Positions 31,807 through 43,737 of a stretch of DNA of 64,000 nucleotides are shown here, one piece after another. The stretch is from Smallanthus sonchifolius (lineage: Eukaryota > Streptophyta > Magnoliopsida > Asterales > Asteraceae): positions 75,027,001-75,091,000 of the forward strand of contig CM042018.1 in assembly GCA_023525975.1 (NCBI GenBank), written 5' to 3'. The notes beneath the pieces are model-generated. The model saw only the letters and a list, made by a program, of their open reading frames with translations, did no database searches and was not told where the DNA came from. How positions within the stretch are numbered: position 1 is the first letter of the stretch; every line of letters begins with the position of its first letter. The translations under genes were made by a program, and so were the position numbers.

Positions 31807-33992
31807 GAGAAATCTCTATTTATTGTCCTTAAATTTTCGGTTTGAGAACCATTTCCCTATGTTTTGAGTAATGTTTAACATTTCAGCATTAAATCCATTT
31901 TTATATATTTTAAACTCTGAAGTTATCATTCATTGATTTGACCCGTTGAGCGTGAATTGCACCCATAATATTTTCATCAAAATTTCTCGGGTACCACCTT
32001 CTCCTTTCAATACGATTTAGTACACTACCGACAATCTACTTCGTAAACAACTCACCCTATTAGATTTAAACGAACATCGTTTTCTTGTTCAAACAAAATG
32101 TTTATCAAACTTTCAGATAGTATCAAAAATATAAATTTTCTATAAACATTTTCATCTTGAGAGAAACTTAATATAACCTGTTTTATAAAAGCATCATTTC
32201 AAATTAATAAATGATTATGAATTTCTCGTTAAAATAATTATTTCTAAACCTCGGCTAGATTAATATACAACTACTTGTTCAGCCATTAGTTTCTCTTAAA
32301 TATAAAAATTAAAAATTTTAATAAAAAGTTTTTTCCCATAAATTGGCCATTTATTTAGATTATTTAACTCATTAGTTTCACTACCTTATATAACTACAAC
32401 CAAGAACAAATTTCAAACAAAGACAAGTTATTAATAAACATATTCCTAGAGTGTTCTCAGACCCTTCTCGTCACCTTTCACTTACCACTTCAAGAGACGA
32501 TCCAATTCGCGTAGACGTTAACCATCCCCACAAACTTCAGTGAGATCTAAAGAACTAGAACCTAACTACCACATTTTACATGAACGCCAAACAACCCGCT
32601 TGTCCACAACACTCGGTCACATACGAAATCCGCTAGCATACATTATACATGAAGTTCAATAACTTACGCACGCACGTTCACAATATACCCAATGCAACCA
32701 CATGGTACATGAAACCCATTTATTCTCAATATACCCAAGGCCACTCAAATTACATAATACATGAAACTAGTGTGTCTACAAATCATAATTTACTCGATTG
32801 ATCACATAACGCACGAAACATAGATATTTGCAATACACGTACAATCGGATTGAGCACGTGATACACGAAACTTAGTTGTTTACAATATACAGAATATATG
32901 ACAATTGTTTGATTGATACATAATTCTAGATTGACCACATTAAACATAAGATTTATCTGGTTACAAAGTACACCCTACTAAACTGTGCACATTATGCTAT
33001 ATACCTGATACTAAATTGTTTATACTACACATGATACTATTCTGTTTACATTACACGTGAGAGCTTAGTGATTTACAAAATACATAATGCTAGTTGTCCA
33101 CACTACACGAAAGACTTGTGTGTTTACTTTATACACGAAACAAAATTTGCTTACAATTAATGCAATTGATTGATTACATTTTACACAAGACATGGTCATG
33201 CACTTTGTTCACCAAAGTTGAAGACCATAATACATTGAAACGACTCGGGGTTTGACGTACTCTTGTTCAAACACGAGCAAACTAAGAAACTTTAAGTTAT
33301 ACTGCCTTATTACTCTTTAGTCGAGAAATGACCTGTTTAAGGACATAGTTACTTTTTAGCAACTTTTAAGTGAAAACAATAGACATAGTGAAATTTTGCC
33401 CTTCTTGACACGCACACAACGGAATGATCTATATGGACCATGCGATGATTTGAGTAATTACGGGTGCACATAGAATTATAAGAATCAGCGCATGGAAAAC
33501 ATAGTAAATTTTGTCGTGTGTTATGACATAAAACCTATCATGATATATAATAACGGAACTAATGAGATATGACAAGGACATGGTGGATACGCCGCTGGTA
33601 CTTCCTATATATAAATGTTCCTGTCATATTACCAGAAGTAACGTTATTCGTTTCACGTGAAGTTTTATGTCGTTTCGACCTAGACCAATAGTGGTGAAAT
33701 CACTTATCCACTGACAATTCTTGAGCATATTAGGATACATCTTAAGCAAACCATAATTATCAAATTTCTCATCAAACCATTCCCAAAGATGCATTTCATT
33801 CTTAGAAATCCAAAAATTGTTCGATAGTTTTCTCTTTAAACTCGTAACTAAATTCATCATCAACATTCATACCTGACCTTGAGTACCAAAACCTAAATCC
33901 TATGACTAATTATACTCCTTGAATCGACAGTCAAGGCTCGTTTAAAGTTCAAACCCACATATCTTTCTTGACCCAGTAGCCCCACTAATCTA
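31807..33992 (+). repeat. Ty3-C internal non-coding region with degenerate repeats
   Basis: No ORF worth reporting. Between about 32570 and 33160 a word like ACAT(A/T)ATACATGAAACT recurs roughly every 50-70 bases, often with TTTACAATATAC between, giving about ten degenerate units. The rest is AT-rich and unique in this window. Confidence 0.55.
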
Positions 33993-34026
33993 ATTTCGGG
34001 ACGAAATTCCCTCAACATGGGGATAC
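33993..34026 (+). other. Ty3-C polypurine tract region
   Basis: TCGGGACGAAATTC then CATGGGGATAC directly before the 3' LTR; the same wording precedes the Ty3-F family LTR at 58262. Confidence 0.75.
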
Positions 34027-35384
34027 TGTAACATTCATGATTCTCAAGCCATAAATTTTCTTTTTATTATTTAAGCATTTCAAAACCTGTACCCGTCCAA
34101 CACCTTATGTCACATTAATTACTATTCTAACGTATATCTATTTCAAAGCTCAACCTTGCGATAATATATTGTTTTCCAATATACATGTAACTTATGTATA
34201 CATATTTATATAAGTATATACCATATTGTAATTATGAGCTTTACATCGCGTATTAACATCTTTATATATATATTTATGGTGATATAAACCATGTTACATA
34301 ATTAGTACTATTATAAAAAAATGGCGTTCTATACAAAACAGTTTAGAATAAAGTAATTTAATATTTTATAAACTTTATTACAAGTTTTATAAGAATTATT
34401 TTATAATATAATCAAAATTTAACTAGTCTTGAACCCTCAATTTGAACCCCCCACCTTTTAACTTGAACCTTTGACCTCAACTTTGACCTCTATCCTCAAA
34501 TTTTGACTTATTAAAGTCAAACAATCTACATTCAAGCAATCAACACCTAAATTCGATCAACCCAGGGTGTTATGGAGTTACCAAGGGTGCGAAGTCAATT
34601 ACCGAACTCACCCAGGCCCAATAATTATACCATTCCATCAGTATTCGCGGCTCAAATCGAAATTCAAACCCATTTGACTATTCTGAGTCAAAAGAGGCTG
34701 AATCCGACTACAATCAAGTAATTAAACGCATTTGAATCCCACGAATCACGCCCTGCTCAATCCCGTATGTACCTAGTACCTAAAGGCGACCCAATTCGTT
34801 TCTAAACCGTCGAATTCACGCGTAACGGAAGCTCACCGCTGTCGACATTAAACCCGTAATCAAACTATACAATTATATGCAAATTGAACGAATTAAACAC
34901 GCAAAAACACTCGGAACACTCATCTCAAACTCTCCCAACCCTGTTTGGATTTGCATTCCACCCCTAGTCGTCAATCGAACACCACGCATCTCCGCCCTCG
35001 GATTTCTACCGATCTCTCTCATCATCTAACCAAATCAGGTAAATCTTCCTTTGATAGAGTCGTCATGAACCTCTGATCAAAAGCCCTATCATCTCGGGCT
35101 TGATCATGTACGCGAACGCGTCTAATTTTGGGGATTAGGGTTCAGGTATATTGGGGACGAAAGGGATCAACGGGATGTTTCGTTTAAGGATTAATGGGTG
35201 GGTGTTCCTATCAAGGCAATTGCCCAGATCTAGCGATTAGTGTGAAATCCCCATCCAGGATAGGTCGCGGGTTCAAAACTAAGCCCCGCACCTATCTTTT
35301 TAGTCTCTAGAGAAGACCTGACCCGGCTCTCTGTTTCGAAAACATTATGATCAAATTAAACCGTTGTCATGACAAGTAAACCCC

Positions 35385-35445
35385 CTTGTTCCAGCGGTAA
35401 TTCGGAGCCCCTTCACAGAATTCACCCGGGTTCGACCCGGGTGGT
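35385..35445 (+). other. tRNA-like cassette in Ty3-C LTR
   Basis: CCAGCGGTAATTCGGAGCC resembles a pol III A box region and is followed 22 bases later by ACCCGGGTTCGACCCGGGT, a perfect T-arm-like stem-loop carrying the B box GGTTCGA. No acceptor stem closes it, so it is not a tRNA gene. The retained half is at the junction 3887. Confidence 0.45.
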
Positions 35446-36107
35446 TATCAAATATTTTTAAATACCATTTCTAAAACTCCAAAAATTTTATTAAAAATAT
35501 TTTTATAAACCTTGAAACATTTATAACAGAATAAAAGCAGAATCATTAAATTTCAATATAAATTCCAATTTAATCCGAATTAAAGTGTTAAATTGTATAT
35601 TAAACTTTTAAATCAAAACTTTAAATATTTAAATTAATTTCTAAATAAAAACAATTAATTTTATAAAGGTTATAAAATATTAACTTCATTTAAAACAATC
35701 AATACTTTTTACGCACCTTTATACATAAATATCATTTTTACATATCTTTATAAATAAATAAATAAATTATTTATTTAAATAAGATAAATCACACGACTAA
35801 TTTTATAACTAAATTATTAAATAATAATTATTTAATTTATCTAGTTATTCGAACTCAAAACTTAGTTTAATTATTTTAAAGCTATTTATTTAAATTCCTC
35901 ATTTTATGAAACATTTCATTCAAGTACGAACCACTAATACTTACCACTCCAACACTTGTCACACACAACCGATTCAATCCTAGACTTAGACATAGACTAT
36001 TGTACCCCCTAATAATTCAAATATACATTATACATTGAGTTAACGTGGTGAGTTGCAAGGATCAAATTTCTATCTAGTCTCTCGTGTTTAGCTACACCTT
36101 GAACCAA

Positions 36108-36565
36108 GTGAGTATTACATAGCCCCTTTTACTCTTTTGCACTTTTTGGGGTGGAACATGAACACTATACAACACTATTACTTACACTTACACAAACTAC
36201 ACAAGTACAAATCCTCTTTACATTCATGTGTGCAATTTGAGCTTTATGCCCGAGTGCTAGTTGTGCTAACTTTTGTATGCGATTATGTGCAATCATTAAC
36301 TATTCAAGCCGACGGTAAACAATGATAGATCTATTGAGTCTGACAAACCCACCCAGGTAGGGTGATTGTTACCGACAACACAATTTTTGCATGCTAGTTA
36401 CAAAGGTTTGATTGTACTTGGTTACACAATAGCTGCTCCCCATAAATGCCTTATTTTATCATGATATGTAAGGATTTGTTTATTTACAAACTATATGCTA
36501 TCTATATACAAACCTGTGTTATACTCACCAACTTTTTAGTTGACTTTATTTTATTCATGTTTCAG
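36108..36565 (+). other. Candidate intron in Ty3-C 3' LTR
   Basis: CCAA|GTGAGTATT to TTCATGTTTCAG|G; 458 bases as in the 5' copy. Confidence 0.45.
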
Positions 36566-36791
36566 GTACTAATGTGTGAGTGTGATCAAGATGTGCTACA
36601 CATAGGCTTGGACCTAGTTAAATTAAATAAAGAACTTATGTATTTCAATTATGTTATTTTTCTTGGATTGTTTTGTCATGAATGTTGCAATGAAATTTGA
36701 TAATTAATATATTTCAATATAGTCAACCTTGTGCTTTTGAACAGTCTACATGTCCCGCCCCTATGATTCCGCCATCGGTCGGGGTGTGACA

Positions 36792-39786
36792 AAAAATTGT
36801 TCGTATACCTCTCCCGAGTGGAGAAACCCTTTCCGTCCAAGGCGAAAAAGTTGGTGCAGTCATGGGCATCATATCTTTCATGAAAGCACAAAAATGCCTT
36901 CGAAAGGGGCATACGGCTATTTCGGCTCTCTTTGCTGAGCAGCCATCAGAAGAGAAGAAGATTGAAGATATTCCGGTCATGCGTGAATTTTTAGAAGTAT
37001 TTCCCGAGGACCTGTCCGGTCTACCACCGTACCGTCAAGTTGAATTCCAAATTGATTTAGCACCCGGAGCAGCACCAATTGCTCGGGCACCTTACAGACT
37101 GGTACCCAGTGAATTACGAGAACTGTCCACTCAACTGCAAGATTTGTTGGATAAAGGTTTCATCCGACCTAGTTCATCACCGTGGGGAGCTCCGGTACTA
37201 TTTGTTAAGAAGAAAGACGGAACTTTCCGTATGTGCATTGACTACCGGGAGCTGAATAAAGTCACAATCAAGAACCGCTACCCTTTACCCCGCATAGATG
37301 ACCTTTGATCAGCTCCAAGGATCAAGTTTCTATTCTAAAATAGATCTTAGGTCCGGTTACCATCAGTTAAGAGTCCGAGAAGAAGATAACTCAAAGACTG
37401 CGTTCAGAACGAGGTACGGCCATTACGAATTAATGGCATGCCTTTCGGGTTAACCAACGCACCTACGTTATTCATGTATCTCATGAACCGTGTGTGTAAG
37501 CCTTACCTTGACCAATTCGTTATCGTTTTCATCGACGACATCCTCATTTATTCCAAGAACAAAGAAGAACATGAGGAACATCTACCGCCTAATATTGGAA
37601 TTACTTAAGCGAGAGCAACTGTATGCTAAGTTTTCCAAGTGTGAATTCTGGATCTGAGAAGTTCAGTTTCTAGGGCATGTAGTTAACGAGAAAGGAATAC
37701 ATGTCGATCCATCAAAGATAGAAGACATCAAGAATTGGGCAGCACCGATGACTCCGACTGAGGTGCGACAATTTCTGGGATTGGCTGGGTATTACCGTCG
37801 ATTCATCGAAGGATTTTCCAAAATTGCCCAACCTCTCACTGCTTTAACTCAAAAGGGTAAAGCCTATAATTGGGGCGACAACCAAGAGTCAGCATTCCAA
37901 CACCTCAAACAGAAACTCTGCAGTGCACCTATTCTAGCTCTTCCGGAAGGAACCGATGATTTTGTAGTGTATTGTGATGCATTTATTCAGGGTCTGGGTT
38001 GTGTCTTAATGCAACGCGAAAAGGTGATCGCATACGCTTCACGACAACTAAAGGTCCACGAGATAAACTATACCACTCACGACTTAGAGTTGGGAGCCGT
38101 AGTGTTCGTCTTAAGATATGGAGACATTACTTGTACGGTACCAAATGCACCATCTACACCGATCACAAGAGTCTCCAGCACATCTTCGAGCAGAAAGAGT
38201 TGAACATGCGACAACGTCGTTGGGTCGAACTCTTAAACGACTATGACTGTGTGATCCGATATCACCCGGGTAAAGCTAATGTTGTAGCTGATGCCCTAAG
38301 TCGAAAAGAAATAAAACCCAAACGAGTTCGAGCATTACAGCTTACTATTCACCCTGGATTACCTGAAAAAATCCGTAGTGCTCAGCCCTAAAAGAAGAAA
38401 ATCTACCGTTGGAAAGTACGCGCGGTCTGGAAGTACAACTTGAAGTCAAATCTGACGGTATTCGCTACTTTGCCGAGCGAATATGGGTCCCAGTATTCGA
38501 AAACCTAAGGGGAACTAGTTATGGATGAGTCTCATAAATCTCGTTACTCTATTCATCCAGGTTCCGACAAAATGTACCATAATCTAATGGTGCTATATTG
38601 GTGGCCGAAGATGAAGGCCGATATAGCCACCTATGTGAGCAAGTGCCTGGCTTGCACGAAGGTCAAAGTTGAATATCAAAATCCTTCTGGTCTTCTCCAA
38701 GAACCAGAAATTCCCATGTGGAAATGGGAACAAATATCCATGGACTTCATCACCAAATTACCACGAACTCCTACCAGATGTGATACTATTTGGATAATTG
38801 TTGATCGATTAACAAAGTCTGCCCACTTCCTAGCAATCAAAGAGACCGACAAAATGGACAAGCTTACTCGCATTTACTTGAAAGAAGTAGTCTCTTGGCA
38901 CGGGGTGCCTATCTCTATCATTTCGGATCGTGATGCACGATTCACTTCTCGTTTTTGGCAGTCGTTACATAAGGCCTTAGGCACGCGTCTAGATATGAGC
39001 ACAGCATACCATCCTCAAACTGATGGCCAAACGGAATGTACAATCCAAACTCTGGAGGACATGCTACGAGCTTGTGTGATTGATTTAGGTAACACTTGGG
39101 AGTCTCACCTACTATTGGTGGAGCTCTCCTACAACAACAGTTATCACACTAGCATCAAGGCAGCTCCATTTGAAGCATTATATGGACGGAAATGCCGTTC
39201 TCCTATTTGTTGGGCCGAAGTTGGGGATAGTCAACTTACAGGTCCTGAACTCGTACTTGAAACTTCTGAGAAAATCGTTCAAATTAGAAATCGTATGGCA
39301 GCGGCTCGTGATCATCAAAAGAGCTATGCCGATAAGCGTCGTAAACCGTTAGAATTTCAACCAGGGGATATGGTCTTGTTAAAAGTATCACCTTGGAAGG
39401 GTGTCATTCGTTTTGGGAAACGAGGCAAACTAAATCCTCGTCATGTTGGACCATTCAAGATAGTGAAGAGAATCGGGCCAATAGCGTATCAACTGGACCT
39501 ACCTGAAGGACTTAGTGGTGTACACAACGTCTTTCACATCTCAAACTTGAAGAAGTGTCTAGTAGACGAGTCACTCACGGTTCCTCTTGAGGAACTATAC
39601 ATTGATGAACATTTATGTTTCATTGAAGAACCCATGGAAATTATAGATAGGGAAGTCCAAATGTTAAAGCACAGTAAAATCCCTATTGTTAGAGTCTGTT
39701 GGAACTCGAAACGCGGACCGAAATTTACTTAGGAGCGCGAGGACCTTATGATGCACCAGTATCCTCATTTGTTCAAGCACTCTACG
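36792..39786 (+). pseudogene. Ty3-B pol: protease end, RT, RNase H, integrase, chromodomain (broken)
   Basis: Resumes inside the protease-RT linker (KIVRIPLPSGETL) right after the Ty3-C LTR. RT from about 36990 with LPPYRQVEF and WGAPVLFVKKKDG, the active-site FIDD near 37530; RNase H about 37750-38320; integrase about 38500-39300 with zinc-finger Cys, catalytic Asp in MDFITKLP and SDRDARFTS and Glu in GQTECTIQ; then GPY/F (GPFKIVKRIG) and a chromodomain-like tail (EIIDREVQ...). Breaks: frameshift near 37306, frameshifts near 37430 and 37575, TGA near 37656, frameshift near 38117, stop at 38389 with a weak stretch to 38520, TAG at 39730. The integrase part 38521-39729 is uninterrupted. Confidence 0.88.
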
Positions 39787-39811
39787 TCAAAAACCTAAGG
39801 TAATATTCTAA

Positions 39812-39914
39812 TTTTCGGGACGAAAATTCTTTCAATTAGGGATGATGTGACACCCAAGAAATTTTTTTATTTTTTTTAATTTTCAGGACGAAAATTCTTT
39901 CAACTTGGGAATGA
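39812..39914 (+). repeat. Duplicated polypurine tract of Ty3-B
   Basis: Two direct copies of a GGACGAAAATTCTTTCAA ... GGGA(A)TGATGTGACA block, about 75 bases apart. The first is followed by TGTGACACCC, like the Ty3-D LTR start; the second runs into the real Ty3-B LTR (TGTGACAATCC). Confidence 0.6.
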
Positions 39915-41226
39915 TGTGACAATCCGGACTTTCATGCTAACTCAGTTAGCAAATCCAGTTAAACCCTAACTAGTCACAAACTTCAGGGACTAGAATTTCC
40001 AATTTTAAAATCTAAAACCCTAGGGATCGGTCTTGTCTATCTTTTAAACTCACACACATGAGTTGGAAGGACCAATCATGTAATTCTTCTATAGTTACAA
40101 ACCCGTTCTTGACCTAACTCAAACCTGAGGGACTAGTTCTGTCAATTTCCAAACTCATAGATATGAAAATGCAGGGACTATTTCTTTATTTACCTAAGAG
40201 TTGATTTCGTTGACTTTGAAAGTCAAACCGTGCGCGTTTGATCCAAATTCGGATCCATGAACGATGATTTGCTCGAACTAGTAACTGAATTTGCATGTTG
40301 ATATCATTAACAGTCATCATAACTGTTTTAATCACCATCATTGTATCAATTGAAACAATTTATGGCTAATAAATCCGTAACCGTCAAACTCAATGCTTAA
40401 TCAATCGAATTCGACAAACTTCGATTACCAATTCATGTACAAACCCTCTGCGTACACCAATCGAACTAATCTGAGTCTTTTACAAACGATAACCTACTCG
40501 GAGAAGCTGTTAAACCCGCCGAGAACCGAGCCAGCCACCGTCGACGGCTGTTTTAGTCGATCTCACCCAATTCGGATCCAAAACTGGTAAATTCTCGCAC
40601 CCTTAACTTCGTTGTCATCTGTTGATTGAAAGCCCTCTGCTATTTGGGGCTTACAACACCGAATTAAACACGATTCGATGCTAGGGTTCATGTAATTTCG
40701 GGTTTAGTCAAACTATATCCTAGACTCGATCTCAATGCAATTAACTTGCATGAATAGACTCGAAATCACCTACCCTTTGAAAGCCCTATACTAATTCGAA
40801 CATCTAAAATCGAAATAGTGATGAACGCATTCTAGGGTTCATTACAGTTTGGGTTTAATCGATTACTGATCTAAACGCAACCTTAATCCAATTAACTTAC
40901 ATAGACAACTTTGGAATCTAATAATCTGTAATAGCCCCATAAATCCAACCTTTTTCAATATCGGACTCAATCAATTTAATTACAGGTTCATCCTAGGGTT
41001 TTCGACGATTTCAAAGAAGAATTTAACGATCTTAATCGGGTTAGTTTTACAATCAAACACACACAGAGAATCGCAAATCCTCGATTAACAAAACACTGTG
41101 TCAATTAGATCCATTACGACATAAATCGATGGATTTTGGGACTAGTTTGAATTCGGTCTAAAAGGGGGGGGAGAACACAGGGGTGTTGGGTGTTAAAACC
41201 AAACCGATCCAGATTTGTTTGCGATA

Positions 41227-41300
41227 CCCTAGCGGGCTCCGATGGTAAGACACTTGACTGAGGGGGAGGAGACCTGGGTTCGAGTCCCTCCACCTCCATT
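41227..41300 (+). other. tRNA-like cassette in Ty3-B LTR
   Basis: GCTCCGATGGTAAGACACTT resembles an A-box/D-arm; CTGGGTTCGAGTCCC 35 bases later contains a full B box (GGTTCGAGTCC). Pairing of the T stem is imperfect and there is no acceptor stem, so this is tRNA-derived or tRNA-like, not a gene. Confidence 0.45.
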
Positions 41301-42050
41301 TCGTTTTTTAAAATTAGTTTTATCATTATTTTGAAATTAAAACATCTTCTAATATCATTTTATTGTTATATTAATAGGCTTTAGCCTCGAAAACCACCCG
41401 TAGGCTCGGGTTGGGTTCGTAACCTATTTTCATTAAAAATAACCACTTTCAAAATAATATATATTTATATTGTTATCAAACCACGACTCCAAATAAATAG
41501 TACATTTATATTATTTTCAACCCGTGACTCCAATTAAAAATAATATATATTTATATACTATTTTCACCACGTTTATAAACTCTATGAAACGTTTGAAACT
41601 TATAAATAATACAATTATTTATATTATTCACCCTCGGTTTTACGCTCGATTAAAAATAATATATTTTTTTTTCCACACAAATGATTATTTTGTTAATCAT
41701 ACGAACTTAAAAATAATATATATAGTTATATTATTTTCCTAACCATTTTAAATGGCTCAAACGTACGAATATAACTATTTATTATTATTCGTTATTAGAA
41801 ACGTTCGATACGAAACGTATTTATCTTAATAATTAATTAATTAAGAAATCCTTATTACCGTGGACACGTTCGCCTATTCGTTGATCCTTAGAATGTTTTA
41901 AGACGTTCTAATCTTCCGTGTCGTCGTCACAAATCCCATATGTTCCTTAACTTATGTGTTTATAATTCTAGGACATACGTAAGCCGTACAGGCTAACACT
42001 TGAGGTTCTAAATCTCATACTTGTGTGATACTACCTACTACACAACGCAG

Positions 42051-42678
42051 GTGAGTTTCATAGCCCCTTTTTACTTTTTTTACTATTGGGGGAGAAACAT
42101 GCTTATACACAAACATATTTTACTTGCTTTCCTGTTAAGGAGAAACAAACCTGAACACCAACTATCATACTTTTACTTGTTTTCCCAATGGGGGAGAGAC
42201 AAGTACGCAGACAAACATTATGATACATGTTTTTCCCGTTGGGGGAGAAAACATGACACAACTATTTTAGATTATTGTAATTCATATGTTATTACTGTTG
42301 AGGCTAAGCGTGACACACTATCACAGAAAGTCCTCATCATACATCGAACCGTTAATATAGATCTTAGCGAGGTAATGTTTAGTAGTACTACTGGGTTTGA
42401 CAAATCCCACCCGCGTTAGTCGCGCTAACTCGATTGGAGATCGTAAGGGTGAAATGTTAGCCTACTCACATTTGCCAGAGTTGATAGACCTGGCAGGAGG
42501 TAATAAACAAACAGTCAGCTTCGGTTGTGAGCGCTTTAGTAAGACATGATCATAGGGTAGCTACCTATAGATAAGCATATTGAATGTACATAACTTGGCA
42601 AACACTCTCTTATTGTAAAGTTGAAACCTGTAAACTCACCAACCTCGTGTTGACACTTTTTCTTACATGTTTCTCAGG
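42051..42678 (+). other. Candidate intron in Ty3-B 3' LTR
   Basis: ACGCAG|GTGAGTTTCATAG to TACATGTTTCTCAG|G, 628 bases; CTCACCAACC about 40 bases before the acceptor. G-rich GGGGGAGAAA words recur inside (42090, 42190, 42240). Confidence 0.5.
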
Positions 42679-42968
42679 TCGCTTTGGCACAGGTTGCACA
42701 CTTAGGGCATGCATGGAGTCCTACTGTCATATCATTTATTTCAAACATTTTAAACAGTTTTACTTATCTACATTAATTGACGCTTGTTGCGTGTAATTAC
42801 TTTTAATTTCATATTAACGTTTACGCTTCCACATTAACTCTGAGCTTTTATGTTATGACTTTTAAGTCCCATATAGTGTCGTTTGATGTAACTAATGACT
42901 GAGATCCTGGTGTGTCACCTTCCAAACGGTAAAACTCCGTTAGTGAAATTTGGGGGTGTGACAATTAG

Positions 42969-43434
42969 CCATGTTCATGAGAACGATGAGGTTATGACTG
43001 TCATTGAGCATGTTAGGCCAACTACGGGAAATATACGTATTCCATCTCATCGATCTTATCGTGAACATCCTGAAGGTCCACTTTTGAAGTTCACTGCTAG
43101 GAAGACTGTGTCACCAGTAAAGAAGAGAAAAATGGCTGATAGAGATGATGACGATGCGACAACCGAGAAAGAAGACCAGGTTCCGGCCCTAGAAGATATG
43201 GTTGAATTAAGGAGAAGGTTGGAAGAAAGTGAGAAGAAGGCCGAAGAAGCAATAAATATGGCCGAGGAGGCTACTGCGAGAGCCGCGGAAGGGGAAGTCA
43301 GAGAGGTTGAGGCCTTACAGCGTGTAGATGCACTTGAGGAGCAACTCGAGGCCTCTCTTGCCCTTGCAGTTATGTTTGTTCTGCTTGCTTCCACTGTTGC
43401 TTCCCTCAGTGTTCTCCCTCGTCACAACTGGTAG
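42969..43434 (+). pseudogene. Ty3-A ORFx, C-terminal part
   Basis: Continues the frame interrupted at 3815 (ISHVHENDEV... onward). Basic stretch, then a long Glu/Ala/Arg-rich coiled coil (about 43190-43350, ELRRRLEESEKKAEEAINMA), then a hydrophobic helix LALAVMFVLLASTVASLSVL and a short polar end before TAG at 43434. No stop within this part. Same plan as ORFx of Ty3-C and Ty3-D. The join with 3507-3815 rests on the attag target duplication. Confidence 0.7.
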
Positions 43435-43737
43435 TCCTTGTTCTTGACGATGTTGTTTTTGGAGTTCATGTCTTTTTCTTTTTGTTATATATTGCAGATG
43501 TTGTTTTAGGGTTTATTGTGGAGTTCATTGTCGTATGTCACACCCATTTTTGCAATCATTTGCTTTAATGATGTATTCAAGTTTAACTCTAATATTTAAC
43601 AATTATGACATGAAGTTGTTGATTTTGGTTTATTGTGCTGTTTGTTAAATTCTTTTCTTACATACATGAATGACATGGATATTGCGTGATATATGTATTG
43701 TCTCACACGTTGTATTGTTTGCATTGGAAAAAGGAAT

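Larger units (their letters stand above)
3890..36791 (+). mobile_element. Ty3-C, non-autonomous gypsy element carrying only ORFx
   Basis: Remnant 5' LTR (3890-5134, continuing at 30310-30430 after the Sire-1 insertion), primer site at 30434, a hairpin-bearing leader, one intact ORF (31210-31806), about 2.2 kb of non-coding DNA, a polypurine tract and a full 3' LTR (34027-36791). No gag, protease, RT or integrase is present between the LTRs and there is no sign of an internal junction. It therefore looks like a large non-autonomous derivative that depended on proteins of a relative such as Ty3-F, whose LTR end and primer region it shares. It lies inside the Ty3-B pol. Confidence 0.8.
34027..36791 (+). 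repeat. Ty3-C 3' LTR
   Basis: 2765 bases, TGTAACATTC...GGTGTGACA. From 35431 on it matches 3890-5134 plus 30315-30430. Contains a donor-like AATCAG|GTAAATC at 35039, a tRNA-like cassette near 35385-35445 and the candidate intron 36108-36565. Beyond 36791 the Ty3-B pol frame resumes. Confidence 0.9.
3816..42963 (+). mobile_element. Ty3-B, gypsy element inserted in Ty3-A ORFx
   Basis: Both outer ends read as LTR ends: TGTGACAATCCGG at 3816 and GGGGTGTGACA ending at 42963. They are flanked by the 5-bp repeat attag (3811-3815 and 42964-42968), so the insertion site is certain. Remaining parts are a 74-base 5' LTR stub, pol from the protease end through the chromodomain (36792-39786) and a full 3' LTR (39915-42963). 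The rest of the 5' LTR, primer site, gag and most of protease were lost in a deletion that also removed the left part of the nested Ty3-C. Confidence 0.9.
39915..42963 (+). repeat. Ty3-B 3' LTR
   Basis: 3049 bases, TGTGACAATCC...GGGGTGTGACA, then target copy attag. Contains a donor-like AACTG|GTAAATT at 40587, a tRNA-like cassette near 41227-41300, an AT-rich tract with repeated AATAATATAT words (41440-41830), and the candidate intron 42051-42678. Predicted ORFs inside are chance frames. Confidence 0.9.

Noticed and set aside
36137..36325. Small ORF in the Ty3-C LTR (also at 4574-4783, and similar at 60060-60308), with residues alike in Ty3-C and Ty3-F
   Set aside because: DNA identity is as high outside the frame, it lies within the inferred intron, and it shows no codon-like pattern of change.
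34027..36791. Solo LTR interpretation of the Ty3-C 3' LTR
   Set aside because: A polypurine tract and element body precede it, and its partner LTR is found at 3890-5134 and 30310-30430.
35385..41300. tRNA genes at the B-box words
   Set aside because: No acceptor stem or anticodon arm can be drawn; reported only as tRNA-like.
41440..41830. AT-rich tract with AATAATATAT words as an origin or matrix-attachment site
   Set aside because: Simple AT-rich LTR sequence; nothing specific supports such a role.
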